Assembly (NCBI RefSeq): GCF_014654895.1
Contig: NZ_BNBE01000004.1
Location: 248,001 to 312,000 of the forward strand
Source of the DNA: Streptomyces filamentosus
Lineage (GTDB): Bacteria > Actinomycetota > Actinomycetes > Streptomycetales > Streptomycetaceae
Length of the DNA stretch: 64,000 nucleotides
Direction: 5' to 3'
The notes under the pieces were generated by a model. That model had not been told where the DNA came from. It saw nothing but the letters and a program-made list of their open reading frames with translations, and searched no databases. Both the position numbers and the translations under genes were made by a program. This document shows, one piece after another, positions 1 through 8,475 of this stretch (within the stretch, counting starts at the first letter, position 1; each line of letters opens with the position of its first letter).

Positions 1-2
1 TC

Positions 3-242
3 TCCAACGCGGAACGGGTCATGGCCGAGCCACAGGCCGCCGCCGCTCCGGAGCCCGTGTCCACCGCCACCGCCACCGCTCCCGCTCCCGCGTCCGTCTC
101 CCCGGCGGCCTCCGCCGCGCCCGCCGTGCAGCGGTCCGCCGAGGACGAGGACGAGCAACCCGCCGACGTCCAGGGGTCGTTCGTCCAGCGGGCGGCGGAG
201 TCGGGCGCCGAGGAGGAGGAAGAGGCCCCGGCCGCCGGGTGA
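3..242 (+). CDS. C-terminal end of a VQR-motif protein (partial, possible eCIS-associated protein)
   Basis: The reading frame is open from the window edge and ends at the TGA at 240-242; an internal ATG at 21 is probably not the start, because the frame runs back to base 3 without a stop. The visible 79 residues are Ala/Pro/Thr-rich, then acidic, and contain two spaced VQR motifs (AVQRS and FVQRA). The same VQR spacing recurs in the protein at 29385-31079 and, as VAQRH, in the large effector at 23087-26536, so this is likely the tail of another protein of the contractile injection locus, separated from it by the accessory region. Function is not visible from this fragment. Confidence 0.6.
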   Translation, partial: SNAERVMAEPQAAAAPEPVSTATATAPAPASVSPAASAAPAVQRSAEDEDEQPADVQGSFVQRAAESGAEEEEEAPAAG

Positions 243-298
243 TCCGGGTGATCCGGGTGAGCGGGACGGCCGAGGCCGCCCGGACGACACGGCCTCAC

Positions 299-754
299 TC
301 GGACGGCGCGGCCCCACTCCGGCCAGGGGTTGTGCCGGTCGGTGCGGCTGCGACCGAGCAGGAAGGCGCGGGCGGCTTCGGCACCGTCGAGCTCGAAGCG
401 CCGGCCCTTGGCGGCGCAGGCCGGGATGAGGCCCAGGACCGGTGTGATCCACCGGTTGGCGTCGGCCGCCCCTGTGGTGGCCCAGCGCGGCTCGAAGCCG
501 AGCCGGAGCAGGATCCGTCCGCGCTCCGGGTCGAGCCGGACCCGCAGAGGTCGTCGGGACGAAAAGCCTCTGTCGTCCGGGTGGACGTCGTTCCGGGGGC
601 CCTGTCCAAGGACGGGAACGGCATGGCGTCCCCAGCGCGTGCGCCGGCCAGGTGCTCCGGGTCCCCTGCGGCGGCGCGGATTCCCGGTGGCCCTCGTCCA
701 GGTCTCCTGGACTACGGCCAGTCGCCCTCCGAGGATGCGGGGCGCCAGGGAATC
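299..754 (-). pseudogene. Coding-like stretch without a start or stop (gene remnant)
   Basis: On the minus strand one frame is open for about 150 codons and reads like real protein, with segments such as RPLRVRLDPERGRILLRLGF and ANRWITPVLGLIPACAAKG followed by FELDGAEAARAFLLGRSRTD. It has no convincing ATG or GTG start. It overlaps the last codons of the AraC-type gene in another frame, and it runs through its apparent end near RAVR without a stop in frame. I do not recognise the family. The most economical reading is the C-terminal part of a gene whose 5' end was lost when the AraC gene was placed next to it. Confidence 0.45.
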
Positions 755-1730
755 AGCGGCTGTTCGTGCGGACGCCGGCTCGGTAGGAGGTCGGCGTCAT
801 CCCGCTGGCGGCGCGGAAGGCACGGGTGAAGTCCGAAGGCCGAAGGTAGCCCCAGCGCGCTCCGATCACGCTGACCGGCAGATGGGCCAGGGCGGGATCG
901 GCGAGGTCACGACGGCAGCGAGACATCCGTTCACGGCGGATCGTGTCACTCACCGTGGCTTCGTGCATCCTGAAGACCCTGTGCAGGGTGCGCGTAGAGA
1001 TGCTGTGGGCCGCAGCGATATTTCCCGGACCGAGGTCCGGGTCCTGCAAATTTTCGCCGATAAATCCGAGTATTCGACGGTACAGCAAAGCCATATGCGA
1101 ATTCCCGGAGAGAGCGACATCCCGGTCCAGATGTCCAGCGATCGCCGTCGCGGCAAGGTCGATCACGGTGGAACCGAGCCGGAGCCGGTCGGCTTCGGTG
1201 AATTCATTTTCCGAGCCGGCTATCGCCCTCAACGTCTGCCCGAACACGTGGCTCATCCCACTCGACACGCTCAGCGCTTTTCCGCACAGAGGGGCAACTC
1301 TGCTGTCGGGAAGCGGGAGGATTTTCCTGGGAAATTGCAGAAGCAGTGAACTGGCGTACTCCCCATCGATCCCGGCGGCCGCCTCGAAGGGGCGAGAACT
1401 GTCATAGAGGACGAACTGTCCCGGTTCGAGAAGGGTGCTGTTCTCGCCCTGCTCGATCGCCTGCTTCCCCGAAGTGATCAGAGCGATTTGATAAAGCTCC
1501 GGATCCGACTGCTTTATCAACTTCGAGGAACGGTAGGACTGCAGGGGCGCGTACGATATCCGCGAAAGCTGAACCGCCCCCAGCTCCATGGCCGATATCC
1601 GCGCGTTGAAATGCTCGGGCTCCGGAAACCTGAAGCGCGTCGTCACCAGAGCCAGATCCGCAGTCTCCATCCATGCCGCAGTCCGCTCCTCGCGCGGCAG
1701 ACTTCCCACATCCATGACTATTTCCATCAT
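753..1730 (-). CDS. AraC family transcriptional regulator
   Basis: A 325-residue protein. Residues 1-200 look like the AraC-binding-like sensor domain (segments QIALITSGKQAIEQGE and LEPGQFVLYDSSRPFEA). Residues 215-320 form the two-helix-turn-helix AraC DNA-binding domain, with IAAAHSISTRTLHRVFR in the first motif and VIGARWGYLRPSDFTRAFR in the second, ending in the usual G-x-x-P-x-x-YR. The start has two tandem ATG codons behind a GGGGGG tract; a third ATG lies five codons on, so the true start may be slightly later. GC is lower than in the surrounding genes. No target gene is adjacent; the flanks are remnants, so its regulon is unknown. Confidence 0.88.
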   Translation of the reverse strand: MMEIVMDVGSLPREERTAAWMETADLALVTTRFRFPEPEHFNARISAMELGAVQLSRISYAPLQSYRSSKLIKQSDPELYQIALITSGKQAIEQGENSTLLEPGQFVLYDSSRPFEAAAGIDGEYASSLLLQFPRKILPLPDSRVAPLCGKALSVSSGMSHVFGQTLRAIAGSENEFTEADRLRLGSTVIDLAATAIAGHLDRDVALSGNSHMALLYRRILGFIGENLQDPDLGPGNIAAAHSISTRTLHRVFRMHEATVSDTIRRERMSRCRRDLADPALAHLPVSVIGARWGYLRPSDFTRAFRAASGMTPTSYRAGVRTNSR

Positions 1731-1914
1731 GATCCCCCCGGACTCATGGCCGCATCATCCTATGCTTTCGAACGGATACCGGCCACTTCGGAATCGGTCA
1801 TCTTCAGGTGGCCGATTCCTCCGCACAACGCCACTCCTGACCGTGGATCCGGCACAGCATCACCCCGCCGTTCCCGGCCCGTCGAAGGGAGAGGCACCCG
1901 GTACGGGTTCTGAA

Positions 1915-2248
1915 GAACCGCCAAGACGTCATCTCGTTCGGTGGGTCCGCGGCAGCGGACGAGGATGCAGGCGATGCTGGTGAAGACGGGGAAGCGGTCG
2001 GCTTCACGTTCGTGGCGTCGGTGGAGTCGTCGGCCGCCGACGAGTCAGGACAGGATGTGCTCAATGGTCCGGCGGTAGCGGCTCTGCCGCTGCGAGGGTT
2101 CGATCCCTTTGCGGGCGATGCGGTGGATGAGGCCGCTTCCACGCAACCATCGCCGCAGGTGGGCCGGACCGGCCCATAGTGCGATGGCGGCAGGAACGTA
2201 GAGGAGAGGTCCCGGACGATCGAAATGGTGATCAGCGCACCCCGCCAC
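1915..2248 (-). pseudogene. IS5-family transposase C-terminal remnant
   Basis: The frame reads LRRWLRGSGLIHRIARKGIEPSQ, then RYRRTIEHILS, then a TGA at 2045-2047, then LVGGRRLHRRHEREADRF, FTSIACILVRCRG. This matches the end of IS5-type DDE transposases, where the catalytic Glu sits in a RRTIE or RWTIE motif followed by a Trp in the position that is now a stop. There is no N-terminal half and no visible terminal repeat. It is dead, and has drifted by at least one nonsense mutation. Confidence 0.7.
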
Positions 2249-2466
2249 AGCAGTTGCAGCGCCTCAGCGGCGGCCACCTCGCGCCGTGCACTCCACTCAC
2301 GCGCTGCCGACGCCGGCCGCATACGTTCCGCTGAGCAATGCTCAGGGCCTGTGGAACGGGCTCGGGAGGGGTGCCTCGCGGAACGCGGAGGGCGTACCTT
2401 CCCGAGTGATCGACTTCTGGTCATCGAGTAGGCCCGCGATGCAGCGCGGGTCGGAAAGGCGCGCCC

Positions 2467-2690
2467 GTGCTGAGCGTAGTCAACGAGGACGTCACCACCC
2501 AGAGCGGTTCCCTGATAGACGACATCGCCCATGAGGGAGCCCGCCGGATGCTCGCCGGGGCCTTGGAAGCCGAGGTCAACCCTTACATAGCTGAGTTGGT
2601 GGGCGAGCGGGCCGAGGCAGGTCGCCGTCTGGTGGTCCGCAACGGCCGCCACCGCGAGCGGACGGTGACCATCGCCACCGGGCCGATTGC
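2467..2690 (+). pseudogene. IS256 (mutator) family transposase, N-terminal fragment
   Basis: From the GTG at 2467 the product reads MLSVVNEDVTTQSGSLIDDI, then HEGARRMLAGALEAEVNPYI, then GRRLVVRNGRHRERTVTIATG. This is the conserved opening of Streptomyces IS256 transposases, which in intact copies run to about 400 residues. Homology stops after about 70 residues, well before the DDE catalytic core. The frame then runs out of register into the tail of an unrelated gene at 2691-2765. Confidence 0.72.
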
Positions 2691-2765
2691 GTCGCCCTCG
2701 CCCGCAATGGCGCCCACTTCGAACGCGACGTCCTGGTCGAGCGTGAGCGGGAGGCTGCGGCATGA
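2691..2765 (+). pseudogene. 3' tail of a gene cut by the IS256 fragment
   Basis: In a frame different from the IS256 fragment the sequence reads VALARNGAHFERDVLVERER and ends EAAA with a TGA at 2763-2765. That stop overlaps the ATG of the next gene as ATGA, the arrangement of translationally coupled genes. This suggests that the HAD-like gene was once the second gene of an operon whose first gene was replaced by the IS256 fragment. The lost gene cannot be identified from 24 residues. Confidence 0.4.
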
Positions 2766-3259
2766 GTGAGTCCCAGGAACGCCCGCTGCTTTTCCTGGAT
2801 GTCGACGGGCCTCTCCTGCCGTTCGGCGACGGCCCGCAGCGCGAGCCGTCAGGCACCGCGACGGATTCGCACCTGGCGCGGCTCGATCCGCACCTCGGGC
2901 CTCGCCTCGCGGCACTGCCGTGCGAGCTGGTTTGGGCCACCACCTGGGGGGATGCGGCGAACACCGACATCGCACCACTGCTCGGTCTGCCGCCCCTGCC
3001 GGTCGTGCACTGGCCGGAATCCTCCGACGCGCAGGAACGCGAGGACCAGTGGTTCGGGCTCCACTGGAAGACCCGAACCTTGGTGGCTTGGGCGGACGGC
3101 CGCCCGTTCGTCTGGGTCGACGACGAAATCACCGAGGCCGATCAAGATTGGGTGTCCACCCACCACCCCACCCCAGCCCTCCTCCGCCGCATCGCGTCGT
3201 CGCGCGGTCTCACGAACGAAGACTTCGCAGTCCTCGACCAATGGCTGCAGGCCACTTGA
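2762..3259 (+). CDS. HAD-like domain protein
   Basis: A 165-residue protein. The N-terminal LLFLDVDGPLLPF carries the HAD motif I (nucleophile in DVDG). A later VWVDDEITEADQDWV carries the acidic pair of motif IV; WATTWG in between stands where motif II is expected. The length and the short cap-less layout fit the small actinobacterial HAD-domain proteins of unknown substrate. The ATG overlaps the stop of an upstream gene remnant by ATGA, so translation was probably coupled to a gene now lost. It appears intact despite lying among IS debris. Confidence 0.78.
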   Translation: MSESQERPLLFLDVDGPLLPFGDGPQREPSGTATDSHLARLDPHLGPRLAALPCELVWATTWGDAANTDIAPLLGLPPLPVVHWPESSDAQEREDQWFGLHWKTRTLVAWADGRPFVWVDDEITEADQDWVSTHHPTPALLRRIASSRGLTNEDFAVLDQWLQAT

Positions 3260-3365
3260 GACTCCCGCGGTGATCCACAGGAATTGGCAATTACTCTCTT
3301 CTTCACACGCAAAAGCTGCACGAGTAACTGGACAAGGAAGCCACCAGCGGCCCGTTGACGGCGCT

Positions 3366-4596
3366 CTACTTGACGCAATCAGGTTGTTGACGCAGCAGTC
3401 GCCCGCCGAGTAGCACCGCACAGGCAGCGACAGAAAGCAGGCTGCCGGCGAGGAAGGTACCGTGCACGCCGGCAAGCGGCAGTACGAGTGCCCCGAGTGC
3501 GGCGTCCGCCGCGATACCGGCGTTGCAGGCGCCGGAATTCGCTGCAAGCGCGATGTCCATGCGTCGCGGAGCGGAATGCAGCATCGCGTTCTGGGTCGCC
3601 ATGAACACCGACCCGAGTGCACCACCCATCAGCACCAGGAACACCACCGCTGCCACTGGATCGGTGTCAACCGCGTACAGCCCGAGCATGCCCACCGCCG
3701 GAGTGGCCACGGCAGTGGTCAGCGCGGCATGCGGAAAGCGATCCAGCAGAGCCCCGATGATGCTCACCCCAGCCAGACACGCAACGCCGAAGACCATCAA
3801 GAGTGAACTGACTGTGCCTGGAGAAAATCCGCTAATTTCGCCCAGGAACTTCGCAATGTAGGTATATCCCGCGAAATCCCTGGTAGCGGACAAGGTTCCG
3901 GCCGCCAGCACAATCCCGAAGCGGCGGACATCGGGGCTGATGCCGTAGGCGGCGTGCTCTTCTTCTGGACGTGAGGTCGGGAGCAGGGCGGCGATCGTCA
4001 CCAGGGAGATGATCCCCAGACCCGCCAGGATGGCCTCTGGCACCTGCCAGTCACGCTGCCGGCCCAACCAGGTGCCGCCCGGCACACCGAGCACGAGGGC
4101 GAGCGAACCGGCGACGGACAGCGCCCCGATCACACGCCCACGGACCGCGGGCGCGAACAGTCCCACCGCGACCGGCCTCATCACGGCCCAGAACAGCGCT
4201 TGAGCAAGCGCGGTCACCAGCCGCGCCACGAGAAACAGCCAATAGGAAGTGGCCAGCGCGGCAACGAGACCGGATAGGACCAGCGAGGCCAGGAGTCACG
4301 TGAGCACGTGACGTCGGGGCACTGCCCGCATGGCATGGGCGAGCGGCAGAGACGCGACGGCCACCGTCACGCCGTAGCCGGTGCCCAGAAGACCGACCCG
4401 CCGACACCGATACCCGCAGACTTTCGGAGAGGACTTCCAGAAGACCGATCGGCAGGTTCTCCGCCGTGTTGAAGGTGAGGACGGCCAGCATCAGAGCAAC
4501 AAGCGCCGCCAGTCTGCGCCATGGAGCCGGTCGTGGCGCGACCGTGCGGTCCCTTCCTGGCCCCGCCCGTTGCACCGGCTCCGTGGCACCGCCCAT
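3366..4596 (-). pseudogene. MFS transporter, broken by a frameshift and a stop
   Basis: The C-terminal 287 codons are open and read as the later helices of a DHA1-type major facilitator, for example LVTALAQALFWAVMRPVAVG and GRVIGALSVAGSLALVLGVP (motif C, proline after the GxLxGP-like segment). The upstream part starts at the ATG at 4596, MGGATEPVQRAGPGRDRTVA, and gives the first helix RLAALVALMLAVLTFNTAENL. Near 4390 the frame must shift by one base to continue (VGLLGTGYGVTVAVASLPLA), and a TGA at 4296-4298 then interrupts the frame. The gene is therefore inactivated in two places. Substrate is unknown. Confidence 0.78.
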
Positions 4597-4673
4597 GGAG
4601 ATACTGAACTTGATTGGGTGTTGTCTGGCATGTTCGCCTGACGGCGGCCGGTCCGCTCCGGTAGCCCTGGACC

Positions 4674-5521
4674 GTGAGATACGCACAGGGCGGCGGGTTG
4701 ACCGACGCTGGGCGGGCCGCGAGGGAGCGGGTCCGGCTGCAGGCCGTGGAACGCTTTGATGGCGGGCAGAAGAACAGGGAGATCGCTGCCGCTCTGCGGG
4801 TCAGTGAGCGGTCGGTGGAGCGGTGGCGCCGCCAGTGGCGCGAGCGCGGCGAAGCGGGGGTCCTGTCGAAGGGATCGCCGGGGCGGCCGAGACTCAGCGA
4901 GGCACAGGTCGCGAGGCTGGAACGGGAGCTGGACCGCGGGCCGCTGGTCCACGGCTGGGCCCGATCAGCGATGGACACTGGCACGGATCAAGACGCTGAT
5001 CGGCCGGCTGTTCCACATGGGCTACACGGTGGAGGGAACATGGCTGTTGCTGAAGCGGCACGGTTGGTCCTGGCAGCAGCCCGGCGGGCGATCGAGCGCG
5101 ACGACGCGGCGGTCGAGGCGTGGAAGAAGGAGACCTGGCCACGGGTAAGAGCAGCGCGGCGGCGTGTGCCGACTGGATCGTCTTCGAGGAGAAGCCGGCC
5201 AGTCGATGACGCCGCCGCGCGCGGAAAGCTGGGGACGCAAGGGCTCAACGCCAGTGGTCCGCGTCCGTGGCCGAGCCGCTGCGCGTGTTCATCACCGACC
5301 ACGCGGACTGGCGCACTGTCTTCCAACTTCCGAGTCACTCACCGGAGCTGAACCCGCAAGAGGGCATCTGGTCGCTGGTCAAGCGTGGCATCGGCAACCT
5401 CGTCGCCGCCGACTTGGGCCAGATCACCCGGGCCGTGAAGCGCAGACTCAAGCAGATCCAGTTCCGCCCGGACCCAGTCGACAGCTGTCTCACCCGCACC
5501 GGCCTGATCATGGACGGCTGA
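4674..5521 (+). pseudogene. IS630-family transposase, degenerate
   Basis: The N-terminal helix-turn-helix is well preserved (QKNREIAAALRVSERSVERW, then GSPGRPRLSEAQVARLE). After GPLVHGW the frame shifts to RIKTLIGRLFHMGYTVEGTW, then back to a segment RAIERDDAAVEAWKKETWP. The first catalytic region survives only as GEAGQSMTPPRAESWGRKGS in a third frame. A deletion of the centre joins this to VFITDHADWRTVFQLPSHSP and LNPQEGIWSLVKRGIGNL, the conserved C-terminal DDE part, ending at the TGA at 5519-5521. At least three frame breaks and a central deletion make it non-functional. Confidence 0.8.
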
Positions 5522-5593
5522 CCGGCATTCAGTCGCTGCACGCCACCGAAAAGCCATGGCAGGGGCCCCTTCCCCGTCGTAGGGTCAGCCGGC

Positions 5594-6133
5594 ATGGCCG
5601 GTAGTCATCACGACAAGCACGTCTTTCCCCAACTCAAAACCAGCGTCTCCGGATTGACGCTGTGTGCACTCGATGCCGAGCAAGCCGACGAATATTACGC
5701 GCTCATCGACCGAAATCGCGAACACCTCACCCAGCACGGCGACTACCGGGCGTTGGCCGCATCGGACTACAAGACGGCACGTGCCGAGCTGCTCGACGAG
5801 CCCAGCCCGTCCCTTCGCTGCGGCGTCCTCCTTCACAGCGCCCTCATCGGCCGCGTTGACCTTGTGGCCGTCGACCCACCCAAGTACGGCTTCGGATACT
5901 GGCTCGACCACGAGGCAACGGGCCATGGGTACGCCACTGCAGCCTGCCGTGCGCTGATCAAGTACGGAGCCACCATGTTGGACACCACCGACGTGTTCGC
6001 GGGCGTCACCCACGGAAACGGAAAGAGTGACGCCGTACTGACCCGGCTCGGCTTCAAGGTCGCCGAGGTCTTCGAGACCTACACCCGATACCACCTGACC
6101 CTCGTCGCCTCACCCTGCACATATCCCGCGTAA
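5594..6133 (+). CDS. GNAT family N-acetyltransferase (RimJ/RimL type)
   Basis: A 179-residue protein with the RimJ/RimL-like layout: an N-terminal LTLCALDAEQADEYYALIDR, a central strand IGRVDLVAVD, then YGFGYWLDHEATGHGYATAA in the acetyl-CoA-binding region (the family motif is normally WxxxxGxGYAxEA). SDAVLTRLGFKVAEVFE near the end is the usual second half of the fold. Such enzymes transfer acetyl groups to protein N-termini or small amines; the substrate is not predictable. No strong ribosome-binding site is seen before the ATG. It lies between IS and Rhs remnants but is intact. Confidence 0.85.
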   Translation: MAGSHHDKHVFPQLKTSVSGLTLCALDAEQADEYYALIDRNREHLTQHGDYRALAASDYKTARAELLDEPSPSLRCGVLLHSALIGRVDLVAVDPPKYGFGYWLDHEATGHGYATAACRALIKYGATMLDTTDVFAGVTHGNGKSDAVLTRLGFKVAEVFETYTRYHLTLVASPCTYPA

Positions 6134-6187
6134 CGGTGCGATCGGACCGAACCGGCAACCGTTAGGTGGACGGGCCCGGCACCACCC

Positions 6188-6768
6188 GATCAACTTCAGT
6201 GGCTCGGCGGCAAGCAGCGGTCGAGCGAGACCCTCACGGGCGTCCGCCCCTACAACCCTGCTACCGGCAGCTTCCTCTCCGTCGACCCCGTCCACGGTGG
6301 AAACGCCAACGCCTACGACTACGTCCACGCGGACCCGCTGAACCGCTGAACCGCTACGACCTCGACGGCAAGTGGGGCTGGTTCAAGAAGAAGTTGAATG
6401 CGGTCAAGAAGAAGACGCGCGGTTTTCGGCAGGGCATGCTGCGGGTCGCCACGAACAAGTGGGTGAATCGCTGCGCAATGTGGTGCCCGGGCCATCTGGG
6501 TGCCGTGGCGAACGCCTTCCAAGGCGTTGCCTACGCGGCAAACGGTCAATGGCGCAACGCCGCAGGATCCGCTTTCGCCGCCGGAACGTCCTACGCGGGA
6601 GGCCGACACCTCCGGTCGATCACCAGGACACGCACCTACAAGTCGTTCGGCCGACGGGGACGGGGCTTCCTCCGGCACAACGTTTCCTATCATTACGCAC
6701 TGGCTGGAAACATAGGGGCCGCACGCATCAACGGTGGCCATCGGAGCCGGTACGGAGGACTGTGGTGA
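6188..6768 (+). pseudogene. Rhs protein tip: end of the YD-repeat core plus C-terminal toxin-like domain, frameshifted
   Basis: The first piece reads QWLGGKQRSSETLTGVRPYN, then FLSVDPVHGGNANAYDYVHA, then DPLNR and a TGA at 6347-6349. This is the conserved boundary of Rhs cores just before the variable tip. An exact tandem copy of CTGAACCG (6338-6345 and 6346-6353) causes the stop. With one copy removed the frame reads on as NRYDLDGKWGWFKKKLNAVK into a roughly 140-residue basic tip ending RINGGHRSRYGGLW. The tip has two Cys (NRCAMWCPGH) and a Gly/Ala-rich centre and matches no toxin family I recognise. The rest of the Rhs gene is absent. Confidence 0.75.
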
Positions 6769-7139
6769 GTTTCTGGATCATCACGGCAGTGGTGGGAGCC
6801 GCAGCACTGCCCCAACTGCTGCGCAAGCACCTGCCGGGCCGAAGGGTCCGCCGGGGGCTTGCTCCACTCGTGGCGGCTTCCGTCGCGGTGAGCCTTTTTC
6901 GTGACCCGCAGGCGTGGGGCCCTGCCCTCTTCGCCTGCGTGCTGAGCATCGGCTTCCTCCTGGAAGGCGGACGCCACCGCGTGATGGACGACTACGAGTA
7001 CCGGATCGAACATGGAATGCCACCGCTGATGAAAAGGGGCGATCCCTACACCCGCGGCCTCTTCGACTCGGTATGGCTGATTCGCTACCGTCTCGGAATG
7101 CGTAGGCATCCGATCCCCGAGGAGCAGCCTCCGGCGTGA
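6765..7139 (+). CDS. Small membrane protein, possible immunity protein for the Rhs tip
   Basis: The GTG start at 6765 overlaps the TGA of the Rhs tip (GTGA), so translation is likely coupled. The 124-residue product has three hydrophobic segments (FWIITAVVGAAALPQLL, LAPLVAASVAVSLF, WGPALFACVLSIGFLL), then a charged cytoplasmic-like tail ending PIPEEQPPA. The position immediately after an Rhs toxin tip is where the cognate immunity gene normally sits, and membrane immunity proteins are known for pore-forming or periplasm-acting toxins. No family was recognised; the immunity role rests on position alone. Confidence 0.5.
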   Translation: MSFWIITAVVGAAALPQLLRKHLPGRRVRRGLAPLVAASVAVSLFRDPQAWGPALFACVLSIGFLLEGGRHRVMDDYEYRIEHGMPPLMKRGDPYTRGLFDSVWLIRYRLGMRRHPIPEEQPPA

Positions 7140-7386
7140 CCCGGCTCTTCGTTCCGGATCCCCACGGGGAGCGCTTTTCGTGAAAGACCGAATGGCTGCC
7201 GCCGGCGATACGACCGTGCGGCAGCCGTTCGGCCGGTCCAGCAGATGCGGACTACGGTCGGCCCCGTGACACAGGTCCTCACAGCCGGGACCGTGAACCG
7301 TTCGACTCCGCCCCGTGCCGCCGAGTGGTCGCTCGTCGTCGCGGCCACGCGACGGGTGGCCATCCCCTCGGGGAGGGGACCGTCTC
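7140..7386. other. Stretch without a recognisable gene
   Basis: Between the putative immunity gene and the next transposase remnant I see no coding frame with convincing protein sequence, no clear terminal repeat and no strong hairpin. It is probably debris of the same decayed region. Confidence 0.4.
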
Positions 7387-7506
7387 TCACGTGGTGATCT
7401 TGGCGAGCTTCTCGCAGCAGGTCATGGCTGCAGCAAGGCCGAGGAGGGCGAGAAACCGTCCGTCCTTTCGTTCACGCCGGGCGGTCGGGCTGCGGTATCC
7501 GAAGGG
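7387..7506 (-). pseudogene. Transposase C-terminal tail (DDE type)
   Basis: The minus strand encodes FGYRSPTARRERKDGRFLAL, then LGLAAAMTCCEKLAKITT and a stop at 7387-7389. This resembles the last 40 residues of IS5-like transposases, where a Tyr/Arg-rich stretch is followed by a hydrophobic helix and a short basic end. A TGA at 7507-7509 closes the frame upstream. Only the tail remains. Confidence 0.5.
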
Positions 7507-7597
7507 TCACGGGATCGACCTTTCGCTCTTCGACCGGTGTCTCTCGGGACGTCGGGAGGGCTCCACGCCCGGCCGGGTCCGTCACGAGACCGCGGCA

Positions 7598-8101
7598 TCA
7601 GAACGGATGACCAGGAGCCCCCGCGCCCTCGACATTGGCCACCATCCTGCGCAGCACCTTGAGCGCGGCCACGTACTCCTCGTCGCTGATGCCCTGGTGG
7701 ACCACGGCGCGTACCTCGGTCGCCAGCTCGCGGAGCCGTACTCTGGCGGCTTCTCCGGAACCCGTGAGGTGCAGACGCTGCCCGTCGCCGATCCGGAGCC
7801 ATTCGCGGTGGAGCAACTGGTCGACGGCCCTGGCGATCTCGTGCGGCCCGTCGGCGAGGTGCGTCAACTGCGCGACGACCTCCTCACGGGTCGGTGCCTC
7901 GGGGCCGCCGTTCACGCGGTTGAGCACCCAGTACTGGGGCTGCGTGACGTCGACCCTGGCCATGGCGTCACGCAGGTGCCGGGTGACGGCCGTGTGGGTC
8001 AGCCCGCACCAGTACCCGACCGGCTGGGTGGCCAGCATGTCATCGGTCGCGGCCGGGTTCGCCGGCGCCTGGTCGGTGGTGGTTCCGGTCAGCGATTCCA
8101 T
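7598..8101 (-). CDS. MarR family transcriptional regulator
   Basis: A 167-residue protein starting MESLTGTTTDQAPANPAATD. A region VTQPQYWVLNRVNGGPEAPT is followed by REEVVAQLTHLADGPHEIAR (helix-turn-helix), and then EWLRIGDGQRLHLTGSGEAA forms the wing, as in MarR-type winged helices, although the recognition helix is divergent. The family usually binds a palindrome near its own promoter and is released by small ligands. It is divergent from the secreted protein gene at 8476. The strong palindrome at 8368-8403 lies between the two and is a candidate operator. Confidence 0.8.
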   Translation of the reverse strand: MESLTGTTTDQAPANPAATDDMLATQPVGYWCGLTHTAVTRHLRDAMARVDVTQPQYWVLNRVNGGPEAPTREEVVAQLTHLADGPHEIARAVDQLLHREWLRIGDGQRLHLTGSGEAARVRLRELATEVRAVVHQGISDEEYVAALKVLRRMVANVEGAGAPGHPF

Positions 8102-8367
8102 GATCGCGACGCTACATTCCCCCACCGGCGCACCGAACCATCGGAATGCGCCGTTCACTGCGACTCGTCCTGGACGGGCGTCAAAACCGCCGGCCACCGC
8201 CACTCCCGGGACCGCCGCAGCCTCGTGTGCCGCCCAGCCCGAACTCCTGGAAGACCGGCCCCAGCAGCGGGAAGACGCCGGGAAACCCCGGAGCCCGGGG
8301 CGCCCACGCGCCGGCATTCCGGCCGGCCGCAGGAGCCACCGCCTCGCCCTGGGCGCCGTCGGATTCT

Positions 8368-8403
8368 GGCGCTCGGCGCCAAGGTGTTGGCGCCGAGCGC
8401 CAA
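8368..8403. promoter_or_regulatory. 16-bp inverted repeat with a 4-base loop
   Basis: TGGCGCTCGGCGCCAA at 8368-8383 and its exact reverse complement at 8388-8403 flank the loop GGTG. It lies in the 374-base gap between the divergent MarR gene (start 8101) and the secreted-protein gene (start 8476). It may be an operator or a structured 5' leader; there is no T-tract to make it an ordinary terminator. Nothing else of note is seen in 8102-8475. Confidence 0.6.
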
Positions 8404-8475
8404 CCTCGTCGGCCGTCGTGGTGTGCACGATGTGTCCAGCCTCCGCCGGAGGACAAGTGAGAAGGGAAAACTGAC

